A stretch of DNA of 32,831 bases from JAAYBY01 sp964465385 (GTDB lineage: Bacteria; Bacillota; Clostridia; Saccharofermentanales; UBA5734), in NCBI GenBank assembly GCA_964465385.1, contig CAYXIM010000011.1, positions 1-32,831 of the forward strand, written 5' to 3'. Of the stretch, positions 7,067-15,411 are shown in pieces. Numbering within the stretch: position 1 is the first letter of the stretch; each line of letters opens with the position of its first letter. A program made the translations under genes and the position numbers. The notes beneath the pieces are model-generated. The model worked only from the letters and a program-made list of their open reading frames with translations. It did not search any database and was not told the origin of the DNA.

Positions 7067-8770
7067 TTATCCTCCTCGGTAGCTGTCTTTAAGTGAAACA
7101 GAGCGGTTAATGACCAGCTGGTCGGCTTTGCTGTCCGGATCCAGGCAGAAATAGCCCAGGCGCAGGAACTGGAACGATGACGGGTAGGGGCGCTGGGCGA
7201 TGGCCGCCTCAACCTTACAACCCTCCAAGACGGTCAGGGAGTCACGGTTGACCAGCTCCAGGAAAGAACGGTCCTGGGCATCCGGCTCAGGATCCTCAAA
7301 GAGGGCCTCGTAAAGATGCACTTGGGCGTCAAGCGCTGTCCGGGCATCCACCCAGTGGATGGTGCCGCGAACCTTGCGGCCGTCCGGTGCCTGCCCACCG
7401 CGTGACTGTGGATCATAGGTGGCGTGGATTTCCACGAGCCGGCCGTTTTCATCGTGCACCACATCCGTGCAGCGGATGATGTAGGCGGATTTCAAACGCA
7501 CTTCTTTATCAGGGGACAGGCGGAAAAACTTGCGCGGCGGGTCCAGTCTGAAATCATCTCGGTCGATCCAGCATTCACGGGAAAACGAGACGGTCCGGCT
7601 GCCGCTTTCCGGCTGATTGGGGTTGTTCTCAATGTCGAAAGATTCGGTCTGGTCTTCAGGGTAATTGACCAGCACCAGTTTAACTGGATCCAGGACGCCC
7701 ATGAGGCGGTCTGCGTGCATGTTGAGGTCTTCGCGCAGGCAGTGCTCCAGAAAACTGGCGTCAACCGTGCTGTTGACCTTTGAAACACCGATACGCTCGC
7801 AAAAGCTCCGGATGGCCTGCGGGGTATAGCCACGCCGGCGCAAGCCGGACAAGGTCGGCATGCGCGGGTCATCCCAGCCTTGAACGAGCCCTTCTTCAAC
7901 CAGCAGGCGCAGCCTGCGCTTGCTCATGACCGTGTGGGTGATGTTGAGCCTGGCAAACTCGATCTGCCTGGGCCGCGACGGCAGCCCGTCCAGGTTGTCG
8001 ATCACCCAGTCGTAAAGGGGCCGGTGGTCTTCAAACTCCAGGGAACAGAGCGAATGGGTGATGCCCTCCAGGGCATCTTCCAGGGGATGGGCATAATCGT
8101 ACATGGGGTAAATACACCAGTCGTCGCCCGTCCGGTGGTGGGTGGCGTGAACAATCCGGTAGAGGACGGGATCGCGCATGTTGAAGTTGCCTGATTCCAG
8201 GTCAATTTTGGCACGCAGGGTCAATGACCCATCCGGGTGCACACCCGCCTTCATTTCTTCAAAAAGGCGCAGGCTTTCATCAATGGGCCGGTCTCGCCAG
8301 GGGCTGGGGGTGGCTGGTGTTGACAGGTCGCCACGGGTTTGGCGGATTTCTTCGGCTGACAGGGCACAGACATAGGCCAGGCCTTTGCGGATCAGCTGGC
8401 AGGCCAACGCGTACATCTGTGGGAAAAAGTCGGAGGCATAGAAGAAGCGGTCCTTCCAATCGTAGCCCAACCAATGGATGTCTTCCTGGATGGCATGCAC
8501 GTAGGCTGTTTCTTCTTTGGTGGGGTTGGTGTCGTCCATGCGCAGGTGGCAAATGCCCTGAAAGCGTTCAGCCACGCTGAAATCAATATAGATGGCCTTG
8601 GCGTGGCCGATGTGCAGCAGGCCGTTGGGTTCGGGTGGAAAACGTGTGTGAACCTGCCTGCCTTCAAAACGGCCGCCCGGCTTGAGGTCGGCGATGACCT
8701 GCTCTTCAATAAAATGGGCGGGCTCAATGGCCTCAAGCTCTTCCATGGTCAACGGTGTGGTTCGGGTCAT
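7067..8770 (-). CDS. glnS: Glutaminyl-tRNA synthetase
   Basis: This class Ic synthetase charges tRNA-Gln directly with glutamine. The protein has 567 residues, close to the usual 550-560. The HIGH motif lies in PPEPNGLLHIGHAK (about 46-59), the specificity segment LRMDDTNP follows, and the KMSKS loop reads VMSKRRL. The C-terminal half carries the two beta-barrel anticodon-binding domains (FFRLSPDKEVRLK and LRLGYFCLDPD). Its ATG overlaps the gltX stop as ATGA, so the two are translationally coupled. Bacterial GlnRS is generally held to be acquired from eukaryotes, and many bacteria instead use GatCAB to make Gln-tRNA. A gatCAB set is also present here, with an amidase subunit that looks inactive. 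Confidence 0.96.
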   Translation of the reverse strand: MTRTTPLTMEELEAIEPAHFIEEQVIADLKPGGRFEGRQVHTRFPPEPNGLLHIGHAKAIYIDFSVAERFQGICHLRMDDTNPTKEETAYVHAIQEDIHWLGYDWKDRFFYASDFFPQMYALACQLIRKGLAYVCALSAEEIRQTRGDLSTPATPSPWRDRPIDESLRLFEEMKAGVHPDGSLTLRAKIDLESGNFNMRDPVLYRIVHATHHRTGDDWCIYPMYDYAHPLEDALEGITHSLCSLEFEDHRPLYDWVIDNLDGLPSRPRQIEFARLNITHTVMSKRRLRLLVEEGLVQGWDDPRMPTLSGLRRRGYTPQAIRSFCERIGVSKVNSTVDASFLEHCLREDLNMHADRLMGVLDPVKLVLVNYPEDQTESFDIENNPNQPESGSRTVSFSRECWIDRDDFRLDPPRKFFRLSPDKEVRLKSAYIIRCTDVVHDENGRLVEIHATYDPQSRGGQAPDGRKVRGTIHWVDARTALDAQVHLYEALFEDPEPDAQDRSFLELVNRDSLTVLEGCKVEAAIAQRPYPSSFQFLRLGYFCLDPDSKADQLVINRSVSLKDSYRGG

Positions 8771-10239
8771 GGGGCAACCTCCTCTGTGTGGGCCTGGTTT
8801 AGCCGCTTGATGTCGGTTTGCAGCCGGGACAAGGTCTGACCCCGGCCCAGCAGCAGGGCCAGCTCAACAGAACCGCCCGGCGTGATGGTCTGTCCTGACA
8901 GGGCAATGCGAAGCGGCCACATGACCTGGCCTGTCTTGAGCTGTTCCTGGCGTGCAAGGTCGGTCAGGGCCTGGTGGATGTCCTGACGGGCCCAGCTCGT
9001 CAAAGCAGCAAGATGATCGTGAATCAGGGGCAGCAGGCTCCGTGCCAGTTGCTGGCTTGATTTGGCTTTCTTGTGATCATAAAAGGCCAGGTCGCCCACC
9101 GGGCGCTGGCGCAAGAAAGCAACCATGGGCGCCAGATCGGTCAGGCGCACCAGCCGCGGTTGCAACAGCTCTGCCAGCAGGGCTTTGTCTGGTGCTTGGC
9201 CGTCAAAAACCTGGTCAAGCAGCGGGTCAATCAAGGCCAAAAAAGCTTGCGGGTCCATGCCGCGCAGGTAGCTGGCATTGAACCAGTCCAGTTTGTCAAA
9301 ATCAAAAACAGAAGGTGACTTGCTGATACCGTCGATGGAAAAGACCTGGCTCAGCTCCGCCAGCGTGAACAGTTCACGGTTTTCCTTGGGATCCCAGCCC
9401 AGCAGGGCGATGGCATTGACGATGGCTTCAGGCAGGTAGCCGTCCTGGACCAGGTCGGCAAAGCTGGTCGACCCGTGTCTCTTGGCCAGTTTTTGCCCGT
9501 CTTTGCCCAAAATCAGGGGCAGGTGCACGTAAGTGGGGATCTGCCAGCCGAAGGCATCATAAAGCAGGTTGTATTTGGGTGTTGAAGACAAATACTCTGA
9601 GCCGCGCACCACGTGGGTGATGTGCATGAAATGGTCATCAACCACATTGGCAAAGTTATAGGTGGGGAAACCGTCAGATTTGATCAGAATCTGGTCTTCC
9701 AACTCCCGGTTTTCCACTGTGATGGCGCCGTAAACCGCATCGTGGAAGGTGGTTGATCCTGTCAGGGGCATTTTCTGACGGATCACGTGGGGGACTTTCT
9801 GGGCCAGCAGCTGGTCCACCTGAGCCGGATCCCGTTCACGACAGTGGCGGTCGTAGCCGGTGAAGGCGGCCTTAGATGCTGTTTTCAAGGCTTCCAGGCG
9901 TTCCCGGCTGCAAAAACACCGATAAGCCTGTCCCTTGTCCAAAAGGACAGCCGCCTGTTCCTGGTAAAGGGGCAGGCGTTCGCTTTGGGTATAGGGGCCG
10001 TAAGGGCCGCCGACATCGGGGCCTTCGTCGTGCGTGAGGCCGACGGCGCCAAGGGTCTGGTAGATGAGATCCAGTGCTTCAGGCACCTGGCGGTGCTGGT
10101 CGGTGTCCTCAACACGCAAAATAAAAGAACCGCCCATGGAACGGGCTATCAGGTATTCATAAAGGGCCGTGCGCAGGTTGCCGACATGCATCATGCCGGT
10201 CGGGCTGGGCGCAAAACGGGTACGGACCGTTTGTGTCAT
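8767..10239 (-). CDS. gltX: Glutamyl-tRNA synthetase
   Basis: This 490-residue class Ic synthetase charges tRNA-Glu. It begins with TRFAPSPTGMMHVGNLRTALY, where HVGN is the HIGH-type motif, followed by ILRVEDTDQHR. The KMSKS loop reads KLAKRHGS, with Ala in the position where Ser is commonest. A C-terminal helical anticodon-binding domain is present. The start follows AAAGGAG. It is upstream of and coupled to glnS. The 147 bases upstream hold a hairpin, a possible promoter and then the S11 carboxypeptidase homologue. Whether it is discriminating for tRNA-Glu or also mischarges tRNA-Gln cannot be read by eye; with GlnRS present, the former is likely. Confidence 0.95.
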   Translation of the reverse strand: MTQTVRTRFAPSPTGMMHVGNLRTALYEYLIARSMGGSFILRVEDTDQHRQVPEALDLIYQTLGAVGLTHDEGPDVGGPYGPYTQSERLPLYQEQAAVLLDKGQAYRCFCSRERLEALKTASKAAFTGYDRHCRERDPAQVDQLLAQKVPHVIRQKMPLTGSTTFHDAVYGAITVENRELEDQILIKSDGFPTYNFANVVDDHFMHITHVVRGSEYLSSTPKYNLLYDAFGWQIPTYVHLPLILGKDGQKLAKRHGSTSFADLVQDGYLPEAIVNAIALLGWDPKENRELFTLAELSQVFSIDGISKSPSVFDFDKLDWFNASYLRGMDPQAFLALIDPLLDQVFDGQAPDKALLAELLQPRLVRLTDLAPMVAFLRQRPVGDLAFYDHKKAKSSQQLARSLLPLIHDHLAALTSWARQDIHQALTDLARQEQLKTGQVMWPLRIALSGQTITPGGSVELALLLGRGQTLSRLQTDIKRLNQAHTEEVAP

Positions 10240-10295
10240 GGTTTCAAGCTCCTTTTCAAGTCGAAGGTAGCCCGGCTTGCGGGTTCTTTCGTGCC

Positions 10296-10307
10296 CACTA
10301 TGATATC
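10296..10307 (-). promoter_or_regulatory. Possible extended -10 promoter for gltX-glnS
   Basis: Read on the minus strand, the gap before gltX contains TGTGATATCATA, an extended -10 (TG-A-TATCAT), about 60 bases before the gltX start. No convincing -35 was seen. It would let the synthetase genes be transcribed independently of the upstream S11 gene. Confidence 0.35.
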
Positions 10308-10330
10308 ACACCGTTGGCCGGAAAGACAGA

Positions 10331-10355
10331 AGAAACCCCGCGTCACAGGCGCGGG
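10331..10355 (-). terminator. Likely intrinsic terminator after the S11 gene
   Basis: On the minus strand CCCGCG (10355-10350) pairs with CGCGGG (10342-10337) around a 7-base loop and is followed by G-TTTCTTCT. The short T-rich tail makes it a modest rho-independent terminator between the S11 homologue and gltX. Confidence 0.5.
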
Positions 10356-10386
10356 AGACCGCTTGTTGCAAGCGCCCAGGCGCCGG

Positions 10387-11793
10387 CTACTGGCGGCTTC
10401 GACGCTCAAAGACCACCAGCAACAACAGGCGGATCAAGCGTCTGATGGACAAGATCAGCTGGACCAGCAAAACCACGAACAGGCAGCTGCCGCTGAAGGC
10501 AATCAGGATGAACAGGTTGCGGTTGCCCTGCAGGACGCTGAGGATTTTGTTGAGCAGGGAGATCTTAGACAGGATTTGCCGGTCAGGCTTGACTTCCACG
10601 GCGATGCTTGTTCCGTCTCTGAGCCGGAAAATAACCTGGCCAACAGTCATATCGGACTCGATGGGCCTGCGGTGCGGCCCGTTTGAATAATACTGGATGG
10701 CGGGATCGATGAAATCATCGTTGATGGGGTGGATGTAACTGACAGACCGCCGGTAAAGCAGCCCGAAGGCTTCACCGTCAACCGTTTCTTCCTGATAGCC
10801 TTCGAAGGGGGTTCCGGCCTGGACCAGTGAAGACTGGATGTAGGTGCGCTCAATACCGTTGAGCAGGGCCAAGAGGTCTACAATGCGCTGCTGAGGCAGG
10901 CCATCGGCGGTGACCATGATGACATTGAAGGCATTGACGGTCCCGATGGCCACCAGATAAGACTGGTCGCTGGTTTCACAAAAATAGGCCCCCCTGACCC
11001 GTCCTTCCGACAGGGTCCACAAAGACTGGATCACGTTGTGCATGGACACCAGCCGGCTGTCGTCCAGCAGCAACACGTCGCTTTCCTTTTTGATGAGGTC
11101 GGCAAAGGTCTGGTTGTTCATGGCATAGGCCAACAGCTTGGCCACATCGCTAACCGTGGAATACTGCAAGGGCTTGTAGGCTTTCTTGTCCGTATTTTTA
11201 CGGTTGAGGGGATCGTCAGCATCCATGGGGCTGTCGTAAACCGGATGGCCTGTCGCGTTTAAAAAAATGGTTTGATGCAGCTCAAGGGCCTCAGCTTTTG
11301 TGTTCATCAAGCTGACAAACGCTTCTTCCACGTTGCTGATCTGCTCGGCTATGGCGATGGCGGAGGCCTTGGAATGGTAGAAGAGAAGGCGCAAGAGCAG
11401 GTATTTCATGGGGTATTTATCACCTGTGCGCAAGACGACGCCATCAGCGGTTTTCTCTGCAAGGGCTGCTGTCGCAGCTTCTTTGCTGATGGTCACCAAG
11501 GTGTTCAGGGGCACACGTTCACAGGCCAGAAGGGCCGTCATCAGCTGAGAGGCAGCCGGTATGGACAGCTCCTTGTCAGCTTGTTTGGTGTAGAGGCGCT
11601 GCGAACGGTCCGGGCTGATCACAATGGCGGCAGAGGCTGAAACCGATAGCTCCAGCTCAGGCTCATAAAGCGCAGGCTGATCCGTTTGAACCGCCCAAAG
11701 CCCGGGCCCCGGGAAAAAAACCAGCAAAAAGCAAGCGGTCAGCAACAGGCAGACCGTTGGCAGGCGTTTGGGGCGTCCGGCAACAGGCTTCAT
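10387..11793 (-). CDS. S11 D-Ala-D-Ala carboxypeptidase homologue with no active-site motifs
   Basis: The protein has 468 residues: a signal or anchor helix (about 12-30), an S11 (DacF/PBP5-like) peptidase domain (about 45-310), a beta-rich region, and a C-terminal membrane helix (about 430-455) with a basic tail. The fold-level match comes from segments such as LYTKQADKELSIPAASQLMTALL and the LAEQI helix. Active members need S-x-x-K, S-x-N and K-T-G. Here the first region reads P-A-A-S-Q-L-M (79-85), one residue short and without Lys. The second reads H-S-K (140-142). The third reads V-R-G (266-268). It is therefore probably a pseudoenzyme that may bind peptidoglycan or a partner. The frame is intact and well expressed-looking (GGGAGAC before the ATG). 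It stands divergently from the M28-type lipoprotein gene. Confidence 0.82.
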   Translation of the reverse strand: MKPVAGRPKRLPTVCLLLTACFLLVFFPGPGLWAVQTDQPALYEPELELSVSASAAIVISPDRSQRLYTKQADKELSIPAASQLMTALLACERVPLNTLVTISKEAATAALAEKTADGVVLRTGDKYPMKYLLLRLLFYHSKASAIAIAEQISNVEEAFVSLMNTKAEALELHQTIFLNATGHPVYDSPMDADDPLNRKNTDKKAYKPLQYSTVSDVAKLLAYAMNNQTFADLIKKESDVLLLDDSRLVSMHNVIQSLWTLSEGRVRGAYFCETSDQSYLVAIGTVNAFNVIMVTADGLPQQRIVDLLALLNGIERTYIQSSLVQAGTPFEGYQEETVDGEAFGLLYRRSVSYIHPINDDFIDPAIQYYSNGPHRRPIESDMTVGQVIFRLRDGTSIAVEVKPDRQILSKISLLNKILSVLQGNRNLFILIAFSGSCLFVVLLVQLILSIRRLIRLLLLVVFERRSRQ

Positions 11794-11823
11794 GGCTCAC
11801 TGTCTCCCTTTGATCTTCTCTTT

Positions 11824-11832
11824 ATTCTATCA
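11824..11832 (-). promoter_or_regulatory. Possible promoter for the S11 homologue
   Basis: On the minus strand an extended -10, TGATAGAAT, lies about 31 bases before the ATG of the S11 gene. The -35 region is poor. It stands back to back with the better promoter at 11875-11903. Confidence 0.4.
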
Positions 11833-11874
11833 CAAGACGGGGCCATTAAAGCGAGCCCTTATAGACCACGTTGC

Positions 11875-11903
11875 TTGCGCGATCCGAATCGAGCAAGTAC
11901 AAT
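11875..11903 (+). promoter_or_regulatory. Predicted promoter for the M28-SPFH-hemW genes
   Basis: TTGCGC (11875-11880) and TACAAT (11898-11903) are separated by exactly 17 bases. A leader of about 120 bases follows before the lipoprotein ATG. That 11904-12031 leader contains AAAGGAG at about 11975 but no convincing gene; a short Cys-containing frame there is not supported by composition. Confidence 0.5.
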
Positions 11904-12031
11904 GGAACTGATTTGCAAGCCGTGTGAAAAAAGATCCTGCAGATTTTACTTTCCTGCGCTTGCACCCCTGAAGAAAGGAGCCGCCTGCCCGGACGCCGGC
12001 ACCCGCGCCTGTGCAGCTGGATATTCGGTTC

Positions 12032-13381
12032 ATGAAAAAAACCCCTTGGACAGCCGTTTACCGCTGGTCTGCCTTCCTTTTGTCTGTGCTGTTGCTTCTG
12101 CCGCTTTGTTTGTCGGCCTGTGACGCCGACACCCCTGAAGAAGAGATCCGACCAGCTGATTATGGCCGCATCGGTTCGGAACTGGCCTTGGCCCTGGCCC
12201 GCAACCACCCGCTGCGAAGCGCGGGTTCCAACGAGGAACGCCTGGCAGGCGATTGGATCATCGGCGTGTTAGAAGAAAACGGCTACCAGCCGGAGGTCAC
12301 CAGCTTCGTGTTTGAAAAACGGGACGGCAGCCTGGGGACCTCACGCAACATTGCCATCCGCATCCCCGGCAAGGGCTTTATACGTGAGCAGGAGGAAGGA
12401 CAGGACAAGGAAGAAGAAGCCTTCCGGCGCCAGGTCATTGTTGGCGCCCATTACGATGCCTATTTTTCGGAAACAGACCTGCTGCCGACTGAACCGGACC
12501 AGCCGGATGAAGATCCTGATAGCGACGCCGAGGCCGATCCGGTGCAGGCTGCACAAGCGATGGGCCAGCCGCCTTTGAACGTGTTTGACGGCATCCATGA
12601 CAATGCCTCCGGCATCGGCTGCTTGCTGCTGCTGGCCCGTGAGCTGCGTGGCCAGAGCCTGGGTTACGATGTGATCCTGGTGGCCTTTGGTGCGGGTGAA
12701 GCCGGCCAGGCTGGCGCCCGGGCCTATGCCCGGGAGATGACCACACAGGAGATTGACGCGACCGATGCCATGTATTGTATAGATTCTATTTATGCCGGCG
12801 ACAAGGTCTATGCCCATGCCGGCCACAATTCCGTACGTGGCTACAACCGCAAACACTATGAGAAACGGCGAAAACTCTACGAAGTGACGGATGTCTATTA
12901 CGAGCACCAACTCTACACCAACAACCAGTTCATGCTTTACACCAACCAGTCTGCTTTGAACCTGTCGCTCGATGACCTGTCGGCCCCTGTCCTCTACCGG
13001 GAATGGACCCTGACCGAGTCGGACTACCGCCCCTTTGATGACTTGGGCATCCCGATTGTCTTTTTCGAATCCTACGACTACGACGCCACAACCCTTGAAG
13101 GGCAAAAAGAAAGCAAAAACCCGGCTTTTGCCGCAACGGAGGGTGCCATTCGCAGGACCTCCTTTGACAACACGGTTTTTCTCCGGCAGCTGATGAACCA
13201 ACAGCGCTCCTCTGTCTCTAAGCAAAACGATACAAACCGCACCGTCCGGCTGGAAGACCACCTGACCCGGCGGATTAACAACACGGCCTTTATTGTTTTG
13301 GAAGCCATCAAGAAAGGGGTACACGATGCGCACGTCGCTGAGCCGACGCATGCGCCAACACAAGAAGCGGCTGACCATTAG
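12032..13381 (+). CDS. M28-type peptidase-like lipoprotein with altered active site
   Basis: The N-terminus is a lipoprotein signal peptide ending LSAC, with the lipidated Cys at residue 30, so the 449-residue protein should be anchored outside the membrane. The domain resembles M28 zinc aminopeptidases: GAHYDA (His140, Asp142), a 40-residue acidic insert, DNASGIG (Asp190) and IDSIYAGD (Asp251). In active enzymes the G-A-E-E segment supplies the general base and a zinc ligand; here it reads G-A-G-E (221-223), losing the first Glu. The usual S-D-H-x-P-F reads SDYRPF. The late H-T-x-x-D motif reads R-R-T-S-F-D, so the His ligand is Arg375. Catalysis is doubtful. The ATG at 12032 is preferred over a GTG at 12011 because it gives a clean signal peptide. 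It sits 19 bases before the SPFH gene. Confidence 0.8.
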   Translation: MKKTPWTAVYRWSAFLLSVLLLLPLCLSACDADTPEEEIRPADYGRIGSELALALARNHPLRSAGSNEERLAGDWIIGVLEENGYQPEVTSFVFEKRDGSLGTSRNIAIRIPGKGFIREQEEGQDKEEEAFRRQVIVGAHYDAYFSETDLLPTEPDQPDEDPDSDAEADPVQAAQAMGQPPLNVFDGIHDNASGIGCLLLLARELRGQSLGYDVILVAFGAGEAGQAGARAYAREMTTQEIDATDAMYCIDSIYAGDKVYAHAGHNSVRGYNRKHYEKRRKLYEVTDVYYEHQLYTNNQFMLYTNQSALNLSLDDLSAPVLYREWTLTESDYRPFDDLGIPIVFFESYDYDATTLEGQKESKNPAFAATEGAIRRTSFDNTVFLRQLMNQQRSSVSKQNDTNRTVRLEDHLTRRINNTAFIVLEAIKKGVHDAHVAEPTHAPTQEAADH

Positions 13382-13400
13382 CCGCTGAAGGAGGTTTCAG

Positions 13401-14351
13401 ATGCTGCCGCTGCCCACACTCGCTTTGTTTTTGCCCCAGCTTAAAACCGTTTTGATCTGGCTGGCTGTTGCTGGCCTTGTGGCCCTGCTGATCGTGCGCA
13501 ACATCCGGATTGTTCCTGAGCAAACCGGCCTTGTCATCGAGCGGCTGGGCAGCTTCCACACCACCTGGCTGGCTGGCCTTCATGTGAAAATCCCCTTGAT
13601 AGACCGTGTGGCCAAAGAGGTCAGCCTCAAAGACAAGCTGATCACACTGCCGCCGCTGGCCACCTTAACCCATGACCGGGTTCCCTTGCACGTTGACCTG
13701 ACTGTCCACTACCGGATCAGTGACCTAAAAGCGTACACCTACGGGGCGGAAAACCCGCTTCTGGCCTTGGAAGAACTGGCGTCCAGCCGCCTGCGCCAGT
13801 TGGTTGGAGACATGACTCTTGAGCAAGCCCTGTCAACGCGACAGCGTTTGAATGCGGCTGTCCAGGCGATCTTAGAGGAAACGGCGCAAGGCTGGGGCCT
13901 GGCTGTTTTTCAAGTGGCCCTCAATAACCTGGTCCCACCTGTCTCGGTGCAGGAGGCCCTGGACCAGGCCCGCCAGGCTGAACAAGCCGAGCAGGCGAAA
14001 GACCTGCAGGCCCAGGCCGATGAAAAGGCCTTGGTCCGTCAGGCCAAAGCCGAGCATCAGGCGGCCCTCATCCGTGCTGAGGCGCAACAGCAGCTGGCCC
14101 TGCAAGAGGCCAAAAGCAAGGCCCAGGCCTGGTTGATCGAGCTAGAGGCCACGGCCCAGGCGGTGGCAAGCATGCAGGCGGCTGGGGACGACCGGCGCTG
14201 GGTGACGGTCACAGGCTTAAAAGCCCTGGTCCGCCTGGCAGAAAACCAGGCGCACTCACGCGCCAACCTGTCTGACCTGCGTGCCCTGCTAGACCTCTTG
14301 CGTGACCCGGATGACGCTGATTCGCAAACCAGTGGACGGGGCTTTTTTTGA
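13401..14351 (+). CDS. SPFH/Band 7 (stomatin-prohibitin, QmcA-like) membrane protein
   Basis: The protein has 316 residues: a membrane helix (about 14-33), a Band 7 domain from IRIVPEQTGLVIERLGSFHTT to about residue 190, then a long Ala/Gln/Glu-rich coiled-coil (about 190-260) and a short polar tail. Landmarks are PLIDRVAKEVSLKD, the DRVPLHVDLTVHYRISD strand pair, and the LVGDMTLEQALSTRQRLN segment typical of the family. SPFH proteins form large oligomeric cages on membranes and often regulate proteases or organise lipid domains. AAGGAGG precedes the ATG. The stop overlaps the hemW TTG start by 3 bases. The neighbouring M28-like lipoprotein could be a partner, but this is only suggested by position. 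Confidence 0.9.
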   Translation: MLPLPTLALFLPQLKTVLIWLAVAGLVALLIVRNIRIVPEQTGLVIERLGSFHTTWLAGLHVKIPLIDRVAKEVSLKDKLITLPPLATLTHDRVPLHVDLTVHYRISDLKAYTYGAENPLLALEELASSRLRQLVGDMTLEQALSTRQRLNAAVQAILEETAQGWGLAVFQVALNNLVPPVSVQEALDQARQAEQAEQAKDLQAQADEKALVRQAKAEHQAALIRAEAQQQLALQEAKSKAQAWLIELEATAQAVASMQAAGDDRRWVTVTGLKALVRLAENQAHSRANLSDLRALLDLLRDPDDADSQTSGRGFF

Positions 14352-15325
14352 AGCCCTGGCCTGAAGAGGCTGTGACCGCAGCCTACATCCACATCCCTTT
14401 TTGCACCAGCAGGTGCAGCTACTGTGCGTTTTGTTCGTTTGCCGGTGTCACGACAGCGACACACCGGGCCTATGTGCGTGCGCTGACCCGAGAAATCAGC
14501 CAGACGGGGCAGGCCTTGGCAGCAGATCCAGCCACAAAAACCCCGCTGGCAAGCGTTTACGCGGGNNNNNNNNNNNNNNNNNNNNNNNNNNNNNNNNNNN
14601 NNNNNNNNNNNNNNNNNNNNNNNNNNNNNNNNNNNNNNNNNNNNNNNNNNNNNNNNNNNNNNNNNACCGTGGACCTGCTGCTGCGGCTGCCGGTCACCCA
14701 TGTTTCCTATTACAGCCTCATCCTGGAAGAAGACACACCGCTGGCGCGCCGGCTTTCTTCCGGTCAGCTGCCGCCTGTTGATGACGAACAGGAACGCCAG
14801 GCCTACTGGCTGATTCGCCGGCGCCTGGCCCGCCAGGGGCTGATTCCCATGGAAATCAGCAGCAGCGCCAGGCCGGATTCGATCTGCCGCCACCATGTGA
14901 CCTACTGGCGCGGCTTGCCTTATCACGGTTTCGGCTGCGGGGCCCATCGCTTCATCAAGGGCTGGCGCGGCCAGAACACCGACAGCCTGCAAGGCTATCT
15001 GGACACCTGGCTGGACCAGCCGCTTCCCACCATCGACTTGTCTGGCCCCCACGGGCGGTGCCCAGACTGGCCGGCTGCCAGCTGGCATGAGCAGGTGGAC
15101 CGCCAGGAGGCCATGCGTGAAATGATGCTTCTGGGCTTCAGACTGGCCGATGGTATTGATGACCGGCTTTTTCAAAGCCGCTTCGGCTGCAGCCTCTGGT
15201 CGGTTTTTTCCCAGGAACTGTCTGTTTTACAGGCGGACCAGTTGATCAGCCAGACAGGCTCCAGGCTGCAACTAACCGACCGGGGCCTGGATTTTGCCAA
15301 CGTCGTTTTCCGGCAGTTTGTCTAG
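14348..15325 (+). CDS. hemW: HemW-like radical SAM protein, interrupted by an assembly gap
   Basis: HemW is a radical SAM protein related to oxygen-independent coproporphyrinogen oxidase HemN, and acts as a heme chaperone in some bacteria. The N-terminal part has YIHIPFCTSRCSYCAF with the C-x3-C-x2-C cluster motif (Cys at 19, 23 and 26). After the gap come HVSYYSLILEEDTPLA, PMEISSSARPDSICRHHVTYW and YHGFGCGAHRFI, all HemW landmarks. A run of 100 N occupies 14566-14665. The frame stays open through the N by chance or design, but the missing middle of HemW should be about 110 codons, so the gap is likely longer than 100 bases. The start is TTG overlapping the SPFH stop. In Bacillota hemW commonly precedes hrcA, as here. 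Confidence 0.88.
   Translation: MKPWPEEAVTAAYIHIPFCTSRCSYCAFCSFAGVTTATHRAYVRALTREISQTGQALAADPATKTPLASVYAXXXXXXXXXXXXXXXXXXXXXXXXXXXXXXXXXXTVDLLLRLPVTHVSYYSLILEEDTPLARRLSSGQLPPVDDEQERQAYWLIRRRLARQGLIPMEISSSARPDSICRHHVTYWRGLPYHGFGCGAHRFIKGWRGQNTDSLQGYLDTWLDQPLPTIDLSGPHGRCPDWPAASWHEQVDRQEAMREMMLLGFRLADGIDDRLFQSRFGCSLWSVFSQELSVLQADQLISQTGSRLQLTDRGLDFANVVFRQFV
14566..14665. other. Assembly gap of 100 N
   Basis: Exactly 100 N interrupt hemW. A round 100 is the conventional placeholder for a gap of unknown size, so spacing downstream is nominal. Confidence 0.99.
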
Positions 15326-15382
15326 AAAAAGAGCGCTGCCGGCTCTCGTTAACGGTGCCGGCACAGATTATAAGCGCGCCGA

Positions 15383-15411
15383 TTGACAGTGCGTCTGAAT
15401 GGTGGTAAATT
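15383..15411 (+). promoter_or_regulatory. Sigma-A promoter of the hrcA-grpE-dnaK-dnaJ operon
   Basis: A perfect TTGACA (15383-15388), a 17-base spacer and TAAATT (15406-15411) make this the strongest promoter in the window. The CIRCE operator begins at the end of the -10 box, so HrcA bound there would block initiation. Confidence 0.85.

Noticed and set aside
9460..9500. KLAKR in place of KLSKR in GluRS as a sign of inactivation.
   Set aside because: Ala at this site is a mild variation of the KMSKS loop, and all other motifs are intact, so normal activity is assumed.
9787..10686. Plus-strand open frame of 299 codons across the start of gltX and the end of the S11 gene.
   Set aside because: It spans two real genes and their intergenic region on the opposite strand and has no ribosome binding site or domain.
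11686..12123. Plus-strand frame including a Cys-rich stretch just before the M28-like lipoprotein.
   Set aside because: It overlaps the signal peptide region of a good gene in another frame, and the N-terminal half lies antisense to the S11 gene; no ribosome binding site fits.
14057..15175. Minus-strand frame of 372 codons running through the N gap opposite hemW and the SPFH gene.
   Set aside because: It depends on unknown bases and is antisense to two recognised genes.
15305..15365. Terminator after hemW (GCCGGC inverted repeat).
   Set aside because: The stem is only six bases with a 13-base loop and no T-run, so it is too weak to report.
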